Assembly (NCBI RefSeq): GCF_963682185.1
Contig: NZ_OY821667.1
Span: forward strand, 620,001-684,000
From: an uncultured Cohaesibacter sp.
GTDB lineage: Bacteria > Pseudomonadota > Alphaproteobacteria > Rhizobiales > Cohaesibacteraceae
DNA: 64,000 nucleotides
Direction: 5' to 3'
Shown one piece after another: positions 55,149 through 63,580 of the stretch. The stretch's first letter is position 1, and the number at the start of each line of letters is the position of its first letter. The position numbers and the translations under genes were made by a program. A model generated the notes under the pieces. It ran no database searches, was not told the origin of the DNA, and was given only the letters and a program-made list of their open reading frames with translations.

Positions 55149-56685
55149 CGCCGGAACCGGTAGCGGCCGAGCGGTCATTTTTGACAGCGCAGGTCATCAA
55201 ATCGCAGTGGGTCAGGAGGAATGGACCCATCTCAGCGATCCGAAATATCCCGGCTCCATGGAGTTCGACTGCAAGGCCAACTGGAAACTGTTGAGCAAAT
55301 GCGTCCGTGAGGCACTGAAAAATGCCAGCTTGAAGGGATCGGATATCCGCGCAGTGAGCGCCACCAGCATGCGTGAAGCCATCGTCACCTATGACAAGGA
55401 TGGCGGCGAGCTCTGGGCCTGCGCCAACGTGGATTCCCGTGCTTCGGCTGAAGTGCACGAGTTGCAGGCCAAAAGCCCGGAGCTTGAGCGCTATGCTTAT
55501 TCCATCAGCGGACAGAGCTTCGCATTGGGCGCCATTCCGCGCCTGAAATGGCTCGAAAAGCATCTGCCAGACGTCTATGCCAATATGGCAACCATGTCGA
55601 TGTTGTCAGACTGGATTCTGGCGCGCCTGTCCGGTGTTATCTCTTCCGACCCGTCCAATGCGGGCACAACGGGCATATTCTCGCTGGAAACCCGCACATG
55701 GGATCTGGAAATCGCCCGTCGCGCCGGTATCCGGGATGATATCTTCCCACCCGTTGTTGAAACCGGCACCCCCATTGGCAAGGTAACAGCTGAGGCGGCC
55801 GAAGAAACCGGCCTTGCAGAAGGCACGATTGTTGTCATGGGTGGTGGAGACGTGCAGATGGGGGCCTTGGGGCTTGGGGTTTCCCGCCCCGGCCATGCAG
55901 CCGTCTTGGGTGGTACCTTCTGGCAGGAAGTCGTCAACATCCCCGAGCCAATTGCCGATCCGGACATGCGCATTCGCATCAACCCTCACGTGGTGCCGGG
56001 CGTCAGTCAGGCCGAAGGCATCGCCTTCATGGTGGGCATGACCACCCGCTGGTTCCGTGATGCCTTCTGTCAGGAGGAAATGCGCATTGCCAAGGAACGG
56101 GGCACAGATGCCTATGCGCTTCTGGAAGAAGCCTCGGCCACAGTGCCGGTTGGTGCCAATGGTATCATCCCCATCTTCAGCGACGTGATGAATTTGGGAG
56201 CCTGGTATCATGCCGCGCCTTCCCTGCTCAACCTGTCTCTTGATGCCAGCAAATGCGGCAAACCTGAAATCTTCCGGGCCATTCAGGAAAACGCGGCCAT
56301 TGTTGCCTCCGAAAATCTCAATCTCGCAGCCAATCTGGCGGGTGTGCAGCTTGATGAACTTGTGTTCGCAGGCGGCGCTTCGAAGGGCAAGCTATGGGGC
56401 CAGATCCTCGCAGACGCGGTTGGCCTCCCGGTCAAGGTACCGGAAGTCACCGAAGCAACCGCCTTCGCGGGTGGACTGGCCGCATGGGTCGGCCTTGGCG
56501 TCTACAGCTCGCTACCCGAAGCGGCTGATGCCACCGTACGTTGGGCCCGCCGCATAGAACCGGATACCGAGAAGCACTCCCTCTATACCGAGTTGGCAGA
56601 CCGCTGGCGTCAGGCTTATGCCCCTCAGCGCGCACTGGTTCAAAACAAAGTGACGCAATCCATGTGGAAAGCTCCGGGGCTTTAA
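55114..56685 (+). CDS. lsrK: AI-2 kinase LsrK
   Basis: FGGY-family kinase that phosphorylates imported AI-2 and so traps it in the cell. About 523 residues with the N-terminal ATPase-fold start YVLAIDAGTGSGRAVIFD near 8, IRAVSATSMREAIVTYD near 75, a middle DVQMGALGLGVSRPGHAAVLGGTFWQ near 250, and the C-terminal ELVFAGGASKGKLWGQILADAVGLPV near 415 with the FGGY second signature. ATG 55114 has GAGGGAG upstream and lies inside the end of lsrR. Confidence 0.93.
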   Translation: MTEKEGYVLAIDAGTGSGRAVIFDSAGHQIAVGQEEWTHLSDPKYPGSMEFDCKANWKLLSKCVREALKNASLKGSDIRAVSATSMREAIVTYDKDGGELWACANVDSRASAEVHELQAKSPELERYAYSISGQSFALGAIPRLKWLEKHLPDVYANMATMSMLSDWILARLSGVISSDPSNAGTTGIFSLETRTWDLEIARRAGIRDDIFPPVVETGTPIGKVTAEAAEETGLAEGTIVVMGGGDVQMGALGLGVSRPGHAAVLGGTFWQEVVNIPEPIADPDMRIRINPHVVPGVSQAEGIAFMVGMTTRWFRDAFCQEEMRIAKERGTDAYALLEEASATVPVGANGIIPIFSDVMNLGAWYHAAPSLLNLSLDASKCGKPEIFRAIQENAAIVASENLNLAANLAGVQLDELVFAGGASKGKLWGQILADAVGLPVKVPEVTEATAFAGGLAAWVGLGVYSSLPEAADATVRWARRIEPDTEKHSLYTELADRWRQAYAPQRALVQNKVTQSMWKAPGL

Positions 56686-56906
56686 CCACGCCCCTCAAGG
56701 ATCTTCAGCTCTTAAGGACTGTTGACCTGACCATACAAACAAGGCGTGGCGGCTCGATTTCTCCGTCATGCCCATTCAGTCGGCCCAGAATACGTGGCCA
56801 AATAAAAACACGAACGCATTCCCTGACAAGAGACCATCTAGAAGGTCAGGATGGATGCCAAAGAAAGAGGCTACGTTTTCTATTTGAAATAGGCGTAGGC
56901 GGAACC

Positions 56907-57284
56907 ATGTTCAGAACAAAAGAAGGCGATCACTCATACCGTTTCGAAGACCACGGGCCTAAATATCTTCAGCGCGGCCCGAGATCCGATATAGGCGTAG
57001 TCACCTTGCAGCCCGGTCAACATTTCGCGACTCACAAGCATTGCGTGATCGAGGAGAATTTCCTCACGATCGAAGGCGAAGTGCATATGTATGTGAACGG
57101 CGAATTGCACAAGCTCGGCGTCGGGGATTTCCTCCGCTGCGATCCGGGCGAAGCGCATTATGTGATCAACAAGGGAGAAACACCTTGGAAAGCGGTCTTT
57201 ATCAAGGCCCCTTACGACCCCAAGGACGGCACCCCGATCGAATGGGAACCGGGTGACGACCCGTCCGTATTCGCGTCCATCTGA
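56907..57284 (+). CDS. Small cupin protein linked to lsrRK
   Basis: A 125-residue single cupin. Motif 1 has the full ligand set GQHFATHKHCVIEENFLTIEG near 44-64 (two His and a Glu), and motif 2 has CDPGEAHYVI near 85 (His), so a metal site is likely. It has no signal peptide and no HTH, so an enzyme or sugar-binding role in the cytoplasm fits best. ATG 56907 is preceded by AGGCGG; the open frame reaches upstream into lsrK, but that part is unlike any cupin. It lies 221 bases after lsrK and ends before a terminator, so it belongs to, or adjoins, the lsrRK unit. No substrate can be named. Confidence 0.8.
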   Translation: MFRTKEGDHSYRFEDHGPKYLQRGPRSDIGVVTLQPGQHFATHKHCVIEENFLTIEGEVHMYVNGELHKLGVGDFLRCDPGEAHYVINKGETPWKAVFIKAPYDPKDGTPIEWEPGDDPSVFASI

Positions 57285-57291
57285 CACACAA

Positions 57292-57350
57292 GGCGAGCGC
57301 GGACATAAAATGGCACGATCTCGATCTCTCCCCCGCCTGCCGCGCTCGCT
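57292..57350. repeat. Long inverted repeat downstream of the cupin gene
   Basis: GGCGAGCGCGG (57292-57302) pairs with CCGCGCTCGCT (57340-57350) across a 37-base loop. It lies directly after the cupin stop codon. There is no T-run, so it is not a simple terminator. Confidence 0.6.
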
Positions 57351-57414
57351 GCTTACACAATTGTAACTTTGGAATCCTCCCTGAAAGAGAGTATCCTTCA
57401 TCCCAAGTGATGAG

Positions 57415-57437
57415 ATGAGGGATACCCTCATTTTTTT
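57415..57437 (+). terminator. Terminator between the lsrRK-cupin unit and pdxY
   Basis: A 7-bp stem ATGAGGG / CCCTCAT with a three-base loop is followed by six T residues. Confidence 0.85.
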
Positions 57438-57567
57438 ACACTTCCCTATGCCGGGTTTGAAACAAGACATAAGCGCACATTCCCAGCCCTCCCCTTCCCC
57501 AAGCAAGATACCTGCCCGCAAGGAGGCTCACCCAATCTTGCCTCTTTCCAAGAAAGGAAGATCCGTC

Positions 57568-58422
57568 ATGAAAGGTGTTCTTTCCATTCAGTCCCATGTG
57601 ACCTATGGCCATGCTGGCAATAGCGCCGCAGTCTTTCCGATGCAGCGTATGGGGCTTGAGGTTTGGCCGATCCACACGGTCCATTTTTCCAACCACACCC
57701 AGTATAGTGAGGGCTGGACGGGCAAGGCTGTCGCAGGAGAGGCCATTGCCGAGATATTCGACGGGCTGGAAAAGATTGGCGTCATCAAGAATATCCAGGC
57801 AATCGTCACGGGCTATCTGGGAGATGGGTCCCATTGCGATGTGATCGCCAACATAGTCAAGAAGGTCAAGGCCGCCAATCCCGACTGTCTTTATCTGTGT
57901 GATCCGGTGATGGGCGACCCGGAAAAAGGCTGCATCGTCAGCGATGGCGTAGCCGATAGCCTTGTCGGCACCCTTATGCCCATGGCCGACATTCTGGTGC
58001 CAAACCAGTTCGAACTGACCCGTTTTACCGGTCAAGACATTCACAGCATGGAAGACGCCATTGCAGCTTGCTCAAAAGCGCGGGCTCTGGGACCAGATCT
58101 CGTACTTGCCAAGCATCTGCACGGTGTGAAGGGCGATCAATTCTCCATGCTTATGGCATCGAGCCAAGGCAACTATCTGGCCCAGCGCCCTCACCTGACC
58201 TTCCCAAGGGAACCGGTGGGCGTCGGCGACATGATCTCGGCAACCTTCCTGGCCGGATTGATCAATGGCCTTGAAGCGCCGCAGGCTTTGGAACATTGCA
58301 ACAACGCGGTGTTTGGCATTCTGGAAGAAACCGCAGCCTCCAACCAATGGGAGCTTCAGCTCATAGCAGGACAGAAGCAGTTTGAAACCCCGTCAAACAG
58401 TTTCAAGGTCGTCCAGCTCTGA
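57568..58422 (+). CDS. pdxY: Pyridoxal kinase PdxY
   Basis: Phosphorylates pyridoxal (and possibly pyridoxine) in B6 salvage. The 284-residue ribokinase-family protein starts MKGVLSIQSHVTYGHAGNSAA and has WPIHTVHFSNHTQY near 35 (substrate lid), VTGYLGDGSHCD near 82, CDPVMGDPEKGCIV near 112, VPNQFELTRFTG near 142 and the anion-hole GVGDMISATFLAG near 218 with the catalytic Asp. ATG 57568 follows AAAGGAAG; the longer frame begins inside the terminator. Downstream is a hairpin. Confidence 0.93.
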   Translation: MKGVLSIQSHVTYGHAGNSAAVFPMQRMGLEVWPIHTVHFSNHTQYSEGWTGKAVAGEAIAEIFDGLEKIGVIKNIQAIVTGYLGDGSHCDVIANIVKKVKAANPDCLYLCDPVMGDPEKGCIVSDGVADSLVGTLMPMADILVPNQFELTRFTGQDIHSMEDAIAACSKARALGPDLVLAKHLHGVKGDQFSMLMASSQGNYLAQRPHLTFPREPVGVGDMISATFLAGLINGLEAPQALEHCNNAVFGILEETAASNQWELQLIAGQKQFETPSNSFKVVQL

Positions 58423-58457
58423 AGGCTGCTAAACTTTATTGGAAACGACAAACAGCA

Positions 58458-58488
58458 AACGCCCGCCTCAGATCCTGAGACGGGCGTT
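58458..58488 (+). terminator. Hairpin after pdxY, possible terminator
   Basis: Stem AACGCCCG.CTCAG / CTGAG.CGGGCGTT with one mismatch and a three-base loop. The bases after it (ATTCATATTATG) are AT-rich but lack a full T-run. Confidence 0.65.
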
Positions 58489-58565
58489 ATTCATATTATG
58501 CCTCCAACAACTCTGCGTTCAAAGCCACGTGCCGTTGCATGATTAGGAGCACAGAGCCAAGCCCG

Positions 58566-58590
58566 CTCAGTTCAGTTCAGTTCAGTTCAA
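58566..58590. repeat. TTCAG pentamer run at the end of the AEC gene
   Basis: Five consecutive pentamers of TTCAG type (first CTCAG, last TTCAA) overlap the stop codon of the minus-strand transporter gene. Slippage here could alter the C-terminus or stop position. Confidence 0.8.
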
Positions 58591-59532
58591 AGGGAAAAGA
58601 GCGTGAACCACTGTAACGGCAAGAGGAATCGTAAAGAAGGACAGCATCGTTGCAACAAAGACCGCGGCAGCGGCTCGCTGTCCCAACTGATAGGCCTCTG
58701 CAAAAATCGGATAAATGCTCATCATTGGAACACTGGCAAACAGAATGGCCCCAACCGCGAATTTCGGTTCAAGAGACGGTACCAACAACATAATCGCAGC
58801 AAAAACCATCACAGGGTGCGCGATAAGTTTGAACAGGAAGACGAGAGAGATATCTCCACGCATACCCTTCAGGCGAAGCCCAACCAATGAGCCACCAATA
58901 ACAAAGAGGGCCGTCGGGCTCGCAACAGCAGAAAGAAGCGATAGAGCCTTATCCACCGGCGTAGGCAAAACCAGACCGGAAAGAGAAATGATCAGCCCAA
59001 GCGCGATACCCACGATAATGGGATTCTTGATCAATTTAAAAAGAATCTGGCGCATGACGGCGGACACTTGCCCACTCTTTTTGCTTCCAACATCAGCCAA
59101 AATAAGTGACAACGGAACGATAATGACGTTCTCGACCATAAAATTCAACGCCATACAAATGGCGCCAATCGGCCCAATGACGGCAGACACCACAGGATAA
59201 CCAATATAGGCACTGTTGGATGCGCTAGCCCCCATGCCATAAATGGCGCTTGTCGAAAAATCTTTCTTCAGCACATAGCGCCCACACAGCGTTGTCAGCA
59301 CAAATGAGGCAATAGACCCGCACCCATAGGCAATCAGATAATTCCAGTTGAGAATTTGCCCTATAGGATGGCTCTGAAAAGCCACAATAATGAGTGCGGG
59401 CATGGGGAAATAGAGAACAAAGCGGCCGATGCTCCCAATGTCAGTCGGGCTACAAACTTTGAAATAGGTAGCCAGATATCCCGCACCAATAAGGAGGAAT
59501 ATTGGCAATGTGATGCTCAGAATATTGGTCAT
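58582..59532 (-). CDS. AEC family transporter
   Basis: About 316 residues with ten helices in two groups of five, as in auxin-efflux-carrier-like permeases. Visible are ILSITLPIFLLIGAGYLATYF at the start, ALIIVAFQS near 45, YGMGASASNSAYIGYPVVSAVIGPIG near 115 with the helix-crossing Asn/Gly/Pro region, and ALFVIGGSLVGLRLKG near 225. Bacterial members export dicarboxylates or amino acids; the substrate is unknown here. The open frame extends to 59706, but that would overlap the tRNA gene; ATG 59532 fits the first helix. Confidence 0.87.
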   Translation of the reverse strand: MTNILSITLPIFLLIGAGYLATYFKVCSPTDIGSIGRFVLYFPMPALIIVAFQSHPIGQILNWNYLIAYGCGSIASFVLTTLCGRYVLKKDFSTSAIYGMGASASNSAYIGYPVVSAVIGPIGAICMALNFMVENVIIVPLSLILADVGSKKSGQVSAVMRQILFKLIKNPIIVGIALGLIISLSGLVLPTPVDKALSLLSAVASPTALFVIGGSLVGLRLKGMRGDISLVFLFKLIAHPVMVFAAIMLLVPSLEPKFAVGAILFASVPMMSIYPIFAEAYQLGQRAAAAVFVATMLSFFTIPLAVTVVHALFPLN

Positions 59533-59676
59533 GATCTCTATATGAGGCGGGTGATTTAAAAGACGCAATTGCGTGTAAGAAGGAAGTGCAAATTTGAGGG
59601 CATACCAACAACAAAAAAGGCTGCCGAAGCAACCTTTTGTTTCCATTGAGGAAATTCTGTTTTCCAAGAGAAAACT

Positions 59677-59763
59677 TGGTGCGGCCGAGAAGACTCGAAC
59701 TTCCACGGGAGTTACCCCACAGCGACCTCAACGCTGCGCGTCTACCAATTCCGCCACGGCCGC
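59677..59763 (-). tRNA. tRNA-Leu(GAG)
   Basis: An 87-base class II tRNA with CCA encoded. Acceptor stem GCGGCCG pairs with CGGCCGC; the D arm contains GGTAGACGC; the anticodon loop TTGAGGT gives GAG, which reads CUC/CUU Leu codons; there is a long variable arm and the T arm GTTCGAGTC. It is on the strand of the AEC gene and upstream of it. Confidence 0.96.
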
Positions 59764-59945
59764 AAACCGTGTTTTGATCAAGGATATTTCCTTGTTGGTG
59801 GCGTGTAACTATCAAATAAGATTTGCCCGCACAAGCGTTTAAGATGGAGATCAACAACAAATGTGGAAAGTTGATGACAAAGTGCGGAGATTTTGCTGGA
59901 CAGCGAAATTTTACGCATAATCAAGCGCATAAAAAGGATGAAAAA

Positions 59946-60218
59946 CTACCCGTTTACGCGATGGATGCCACGAAGTGGACGCCAGTCAGGGCTGCGCATC
60001 AGAACCCGCGTAATCGAAATACCCACCTTTTCACCGCGCAGAATCACCTGCCCATGAGCCACCGGGATATCATTGGCCAAAATCAGGCAATCATCCTCTT
60101 CATGTGCGTCAAGTTCGATGACGGCACCGCGCCCCATGCGCAGAAGCTGATGAATCGGAATTTCTGTTGTGCCCAGCACAACAGATATATTAATCGATAT
60201 GGAATCTAGATTGGCCAC
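59946..60218 (-). CDS. Stand-alone FliN-like SpoA domain protein
   Basis: A 90-residue protein that is almost only a SpoA/surface-presentation domain: SISINISVVLGTTEIPIHQLLRMGRGAVIELD and VAHGQVILRGEKVGISITRVL resemble FliN, the flagellar switch (C-ring) protein, and the related type III secretion components. The long version from GTG 60242 has no ribosome site; GTG 60218 has GGAAGG seven bases upstream, so I use it. No other flagellar gene is near, so this may be a FliN paralogue rather than the main one. Confidence 0.72.
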   Translation of the reverse strand: MANLDSISINISVVLGTTEIPIHQLLRMGRGAVIELDAHEEDDCLILANDIPVAHGQVILRGEKVGISITRVLMRSPDWRPLRGIHRVNG

Positions 60219-60352
60219 GATATACCCTTCCGTGCTACCCACGGACCGACTATGTAAGACATTAACAGAGTGTTACCTTCTTTGGTAAATGAAATATTAA
60301 CAAAGAAGCGCAAATCAAGAGCCGACCAAACCGGACCACAGATCAGACGACC

Positions 60353-61078
60353 ATGACAAGCAATATCAATGATAGCAATTCTATTGATCCGACCAACAGT
60401 CTTTCAACTCCAATGATGACAAGCACGGGCGATCCTGTCGATTGGATTATTTCAGATCGACTGATTCCCTATCCCGATGCAATGGTGTTCATGGAAAACA
60501 GGATTGCCGCGATTGCGAAGGGTGAGGCAAACGAATGTGTCTGGCTTTTGGAGCACCCTCCTCTTTATACCGCTGGGACCAGCGCCAATCCGGCAGATCT
60601 CGTTTCTCCCGATCGCTTTGACGTTTTCACCACGGGGCGCGGCGGGCAATATACCTACCATGGTCCGGGTCAGCGCATCGCCTATGTGATGCTTGATTTG
60701 AAACGCCGCCGTCAGGACATCCGCTTGTTTGTCGAAAGCCTTGAGGCCTGGATCATCAACACGCTGGCAGAGCATAATATCAAGGGCGAACGCCGCAAGG
60801 ACCGCGTCGGAGTATGGGTTGCACGCCCGGAAAAAGGCGCCGACGTTGAGGACAAGATCGCAGCCATCGGTATTCGCGTGCGCAAGTGGGTCACCTTCCA
60901 CGGCATCAGTCTCAATATTGAGCCGGATCTGGATCACTATAGTGGCATCGTCCCCTGTGGCATCGCCAAGCATGGAGTTACAAGCTTTGTCGATCTGGGT
61001 TATCCCGTTGCCATGCCTGATGTCGACATGACGTTGAGAGAGGAATTTGAGCAGCTTTTCGGCCCAACGGTGCGCTAG
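60353..61078 (+). CDS. lipB: Octanoyltransferase LipB
   Basis: Transfers octanoyl from acyl carrier protein to lipoyl domains, the first step of lipoic acid synthesis. The 241-residue protein has a 30-residue variable start, then [14 protein letters not shown] near 63, the [21 protein letters not shown] signature near 98, [10 protein letters not shown] and [11 protein letters not shown] (catalytic Lys) near 172, and [16 protein letters not shown] (catalytic Cys) near 203. ATG 60353. A terminator follows and the gene seems monocistronic. Confidence 0.94.
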   Translation: MTSNINDSNSIDPTNSLSTPMMTSTGDPVDWIISDRLIPYPDAMVFMENRIAAIAKGEANECVWLLEHPPLYTAGTSANPADLVSPDRFDVFTTGRGGQYTYHGPGQRIAYVMLDLKRRRQDIRLFVESLEAWIINTLAEHNIKGERRKDRVGVWVARPEKGADVEDKIAAIGIRVRKWVTFHGISLNIEPDLDHYSGIVPCGIAKHGVTSFVDLGYPVAMPDVDMTLREEFEQLFGPTVR

Positions 61079-61116
61079 CCCGGGAATTCCCTTCACAGCA
61101 GCAATCGCAAAATGAG

Positions 61117-61141
61117 AAACCCGGCTCAAAGCCGGGTTTTT
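61117..61141 (+). terminator. Terminator of lipB
   Basis: Stem AAACCCGGC / GCCGGGTTT with a TCAAA loop, followed by two further T residues, about 40 bases after the lipB stop codon. Confidence 0.85.
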
Positions 61142-61181
61142 CATGGCCAGTTCAAACCAGCACCTTGTTTATCTTGACCAG

Positions 61182-63218
61182 TCAGGCTGCGTCGCTGTTG
61201 GTTGATGCAAATTCCATCATCACGGTATCCACTGCCAGACTGTCTCCTGCGGAAACCCGAATCTCGGAAACGACGAGATCCCGTTCGGCCCGCAACACAT
61301 TTTCCATTTTCATGGCTTCCACCGTGGCTAGGGCTTCGCCCGCCTGAACCTTCTGCCCCTCCTTTACCGCGATTGAAACCACCAGCCCGGGCATGGGGCA
61401 AAGAAGCAGGTTGGATGTATCCGGCGGAATACGCTTTGGCAAAATAGCATCCAGCTCGGCGACATGCGGCCGCATCACCTTGATCTCCTGTTTCACTCCC
61501 TTGTGGATCAGAATGTAGGAATTGAGCCCTCTACGCACCTGAACAATCAACTCTTTGCCACCGATGACCCCGCACCAAAGCTTCCAGCCCGGCGCCCAAT
61601 CGGAAAGCACCGAGGTGACATGACCATCCGGCAAGGCAAGATCCATATCAATCGGGGTGGTCGGGTTGCCGCCACGATAGCGAATGGGAATCCTCTTGTG
61701 CTTGTCAAAAACGGCAATCCAATGCTCATGCATCTGCATGGAATCCAGCTTGCGCTTGTCCTTGAACCGATGCAGACGATCATGCATCACAAGCTCCATG
61801 GAGGTTGCGACACAGGCAAGGGCCAATTCTGTTTCGGCGTCCCATTGCCCCCCTTCAAATCCATCGGGATATTCTTCGGCAATAAATCCGGTCGTGATGT
61901 CGCCCGAACGCCATTTTGGATGCTCCATCAGTGCGGTAAGGAACGGAATATTATGCTCGATACCATCAATGATAAAGGCGTCCAGCGCCCGTGACATATG
62001 ATCAATCGCGGATATCCGATCCGGCCCGTGGGTGCAGAGCTTGGCGATCATCGGATCATAGAACATGGTGATTTCCGAGCCCGCCTCCACGCCCGTATCA
62101 TTGCGCACGGTCAAGCCATCTGCGGTGCCTTCAAGCGGCGGTCGATAGTCCACAAGGCGTCCGATGGAGGGCAGGAAATTGCGGAGCGGATCTTCGGCAT
62201 AAATGCGGGCTTCCACCGCCCAGCCATTGATTTTCACATCCTCCTGCGCCAAAGCCAGTGGCTCGCCGTTGGCGATGTATATCATCTGCTCGACAAGATC
62301 CACGCCGGTGATCAGTTCGGTCACCGGATGCTCCACCTGCAGGCGCGTATTCATTTCGAGAAAATAGAAATTCTTGTCCTTGTCGACGATGAATTCCACT
62401 GTTCCGGCAGAGTGATAGCCAACAGCCTTGGCCAAGGCCACCGCTTGCTCGCCCATGGCCTTACGGGTCTCCGGATCAAGGAAGGCCGACGGCGCCTCTT
62501 CGATGACCTTTTGGTTCCGGCGCTGGATCGAGCATTCACGTTCGTTGAGATATATGGCATTGTCATGTTTGTCTGCCAGCACCTGAATCTCGATATGGCG
62601 CGGACCGACCACGAATTTTTCAATGAAGCAGCGATCATCGCCAAAGGAGGACTTCGCCTCGGATTTTGCCCGCTCGAAGCCCTCCGCGGCTTCCGCTTCA
62701 TCCCATGCAATGCGCATCCCCTTGCCGCCACCGCCCGCTGAGGCCTTGATCATCACAGGAAACCCGATTTCCCGCGCGACTTTCACCGCCTCATCGGCAT
62801 CTTCGATGACGCCCATGTGACCGGGCACCGTGGACACCTTGGCCTCCAGAGCGAATTTCTTGGATTCGATCTTGTCCCCCATGGCCTCGATGGCTCCTGG
62901 AGGAGGTCCGATAAACACGATTCCAGCCTGTTCCAGCGCTTTACAGAAAGCGGCATTTTCCGACAAAAAGCCATATCCGGGATGCACCGCTTCTGCACCG
63001 ACCTCCTTGCAGACTTCAATGATCCTGTCCCCCAGCAGATAGGATTGGGTTGCAGGCGGAGGCCCTATATGCACAGCCTCATCTGCCATTTGCACATGCA
63101 TGGCATCCTCGTCCGCATCTGAATAAATGGCGACGGTCTTGATGCCCATTTTCTTGGCTGACTTGATGACACGGCATGCAATTTCACCGCGGTTTGCAAT
63201 CAGAATTTTTTCAAACAT
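61182..63218 (-). CDS. pccA: Acetyl/propionyl-CoA carboxylase, biotin-carrying alpha subunit
   Basis: Carboxylates biotin with ATP and bicarbonate and carries it to the partner subunit. The 678-residue protein has the biotin carboxylase domain (1-450: MFEKILIANRGEIACRVIK, GGGGKGMR near 165, EVQVEHPVTE region near 290), a BT domain (about 450-590) and a C-terminal biotinyl domain with the EAMKMEN motif near 644, where the Lys takes biotin. The architecture and length match PccA rather than AccC. ATG 63218 is chosen; the open frame continues 39 codons up without similarity. The beta subunit is not in the window. Confidence 0.92.
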   Translation of the reverse strand: MFEKILIANRGEIACRVIKSAKKMGIKTVAIYSDADEDAMHVQMADEAVHIGPPPATQSYLLGDRIIEVCKEVGAEAVHPGYGFLSENAAFCKALEQAGIVFIGPPPGAIEAMGDKIESKKFALEAKVSTVPGHMGVIEDADEAVKVAREIGFPVMIKASAGGGGKGMRIAWDEAEAAEGFERAKSEAKSSFGDDRCFIEKFVVGPRHIEIQVLADKHDNAIYLNERECSIQRRNQKVIEEAPSAFLDPETRKAMGEQAVALAKAVGYHSAGTVEFIVDKDKNFYFLEMNTRLQVEHPVTELITGVDLVEQMIYIANGEPLALAQEDVKINGWAVEARIYAEDPLRNFLPSIGRLVDYRPPLEGTADGLTVRNDTGVEAGSEITMFYDPMIAKLCTHGPDRISAIDHMSRALDAFIIDGIEHNIPFLTALMEHPKWRSGDITTGFIAEEYPDGFEGGQWDAETELALACVATSMELVMHDRLHRFKDKRKLDSMQMHEHWIAVFDKHKRIPIRYRGGNPTTPIDMDLALPDGHVTSVLSDWAPGWKLWCGVIGGKELIVQVRRGLNSYILIHKGVKQEIKVMRPHVAELDAILPKRIPPDTSNLLLCPMPGLVVSIAVKEGQKVQAGEALATVEAMKMENVLRAERDLVVSEIRVSAGDSLAVDTVMMEFASTNSDAA

Positions 63219-63580
63219 GACAATCCTGCTGTTGTCCTCTTCCCCCCGCGCGCCCTCAAGTCGGGCGCTTCGGACCATTCGGATTGGATCACTCCCTGAC
63301 AGCTTGTCTGTCGGTCTCGACCCGGCGGAATGCATCTACGTAGAACTTTGTAAATCGCGGTGGTGGCAGTGACAATTCGGACCATCGAAGGAATGGCAGA
63401 AAATTAGTTATATTTCTGATAGTTACCCGAATATCATGAGACTATTTGATAAGATTCTTAGTTGCACAACCGCGCAAAAATAGAATAAACAGAAGCCACT
63501 CGCATGGCTTTGCCTCACAACATGAATATTGTTATGCATGGCATAAAATCACAATGCGTGACACCGAAGGCGCCAAGGCA
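63219..63580. other. Divergent region between pccA and folP, no gene seen
   Basis: About 360 bases that must carry both promoters. The half near pccA is GC-rich; the middle (63400-63500) is AT-rich. I see no operator-like palindrome, terminator or supported small gene. Confidence 0.45.

Noticed and set aside
57292..57350. The long inverted repeat after the cupin gene as a mobile-element end or attachment site
   Set aside because: There is no transposase or integrase gene, no second copy in the window and no target duplication visible.
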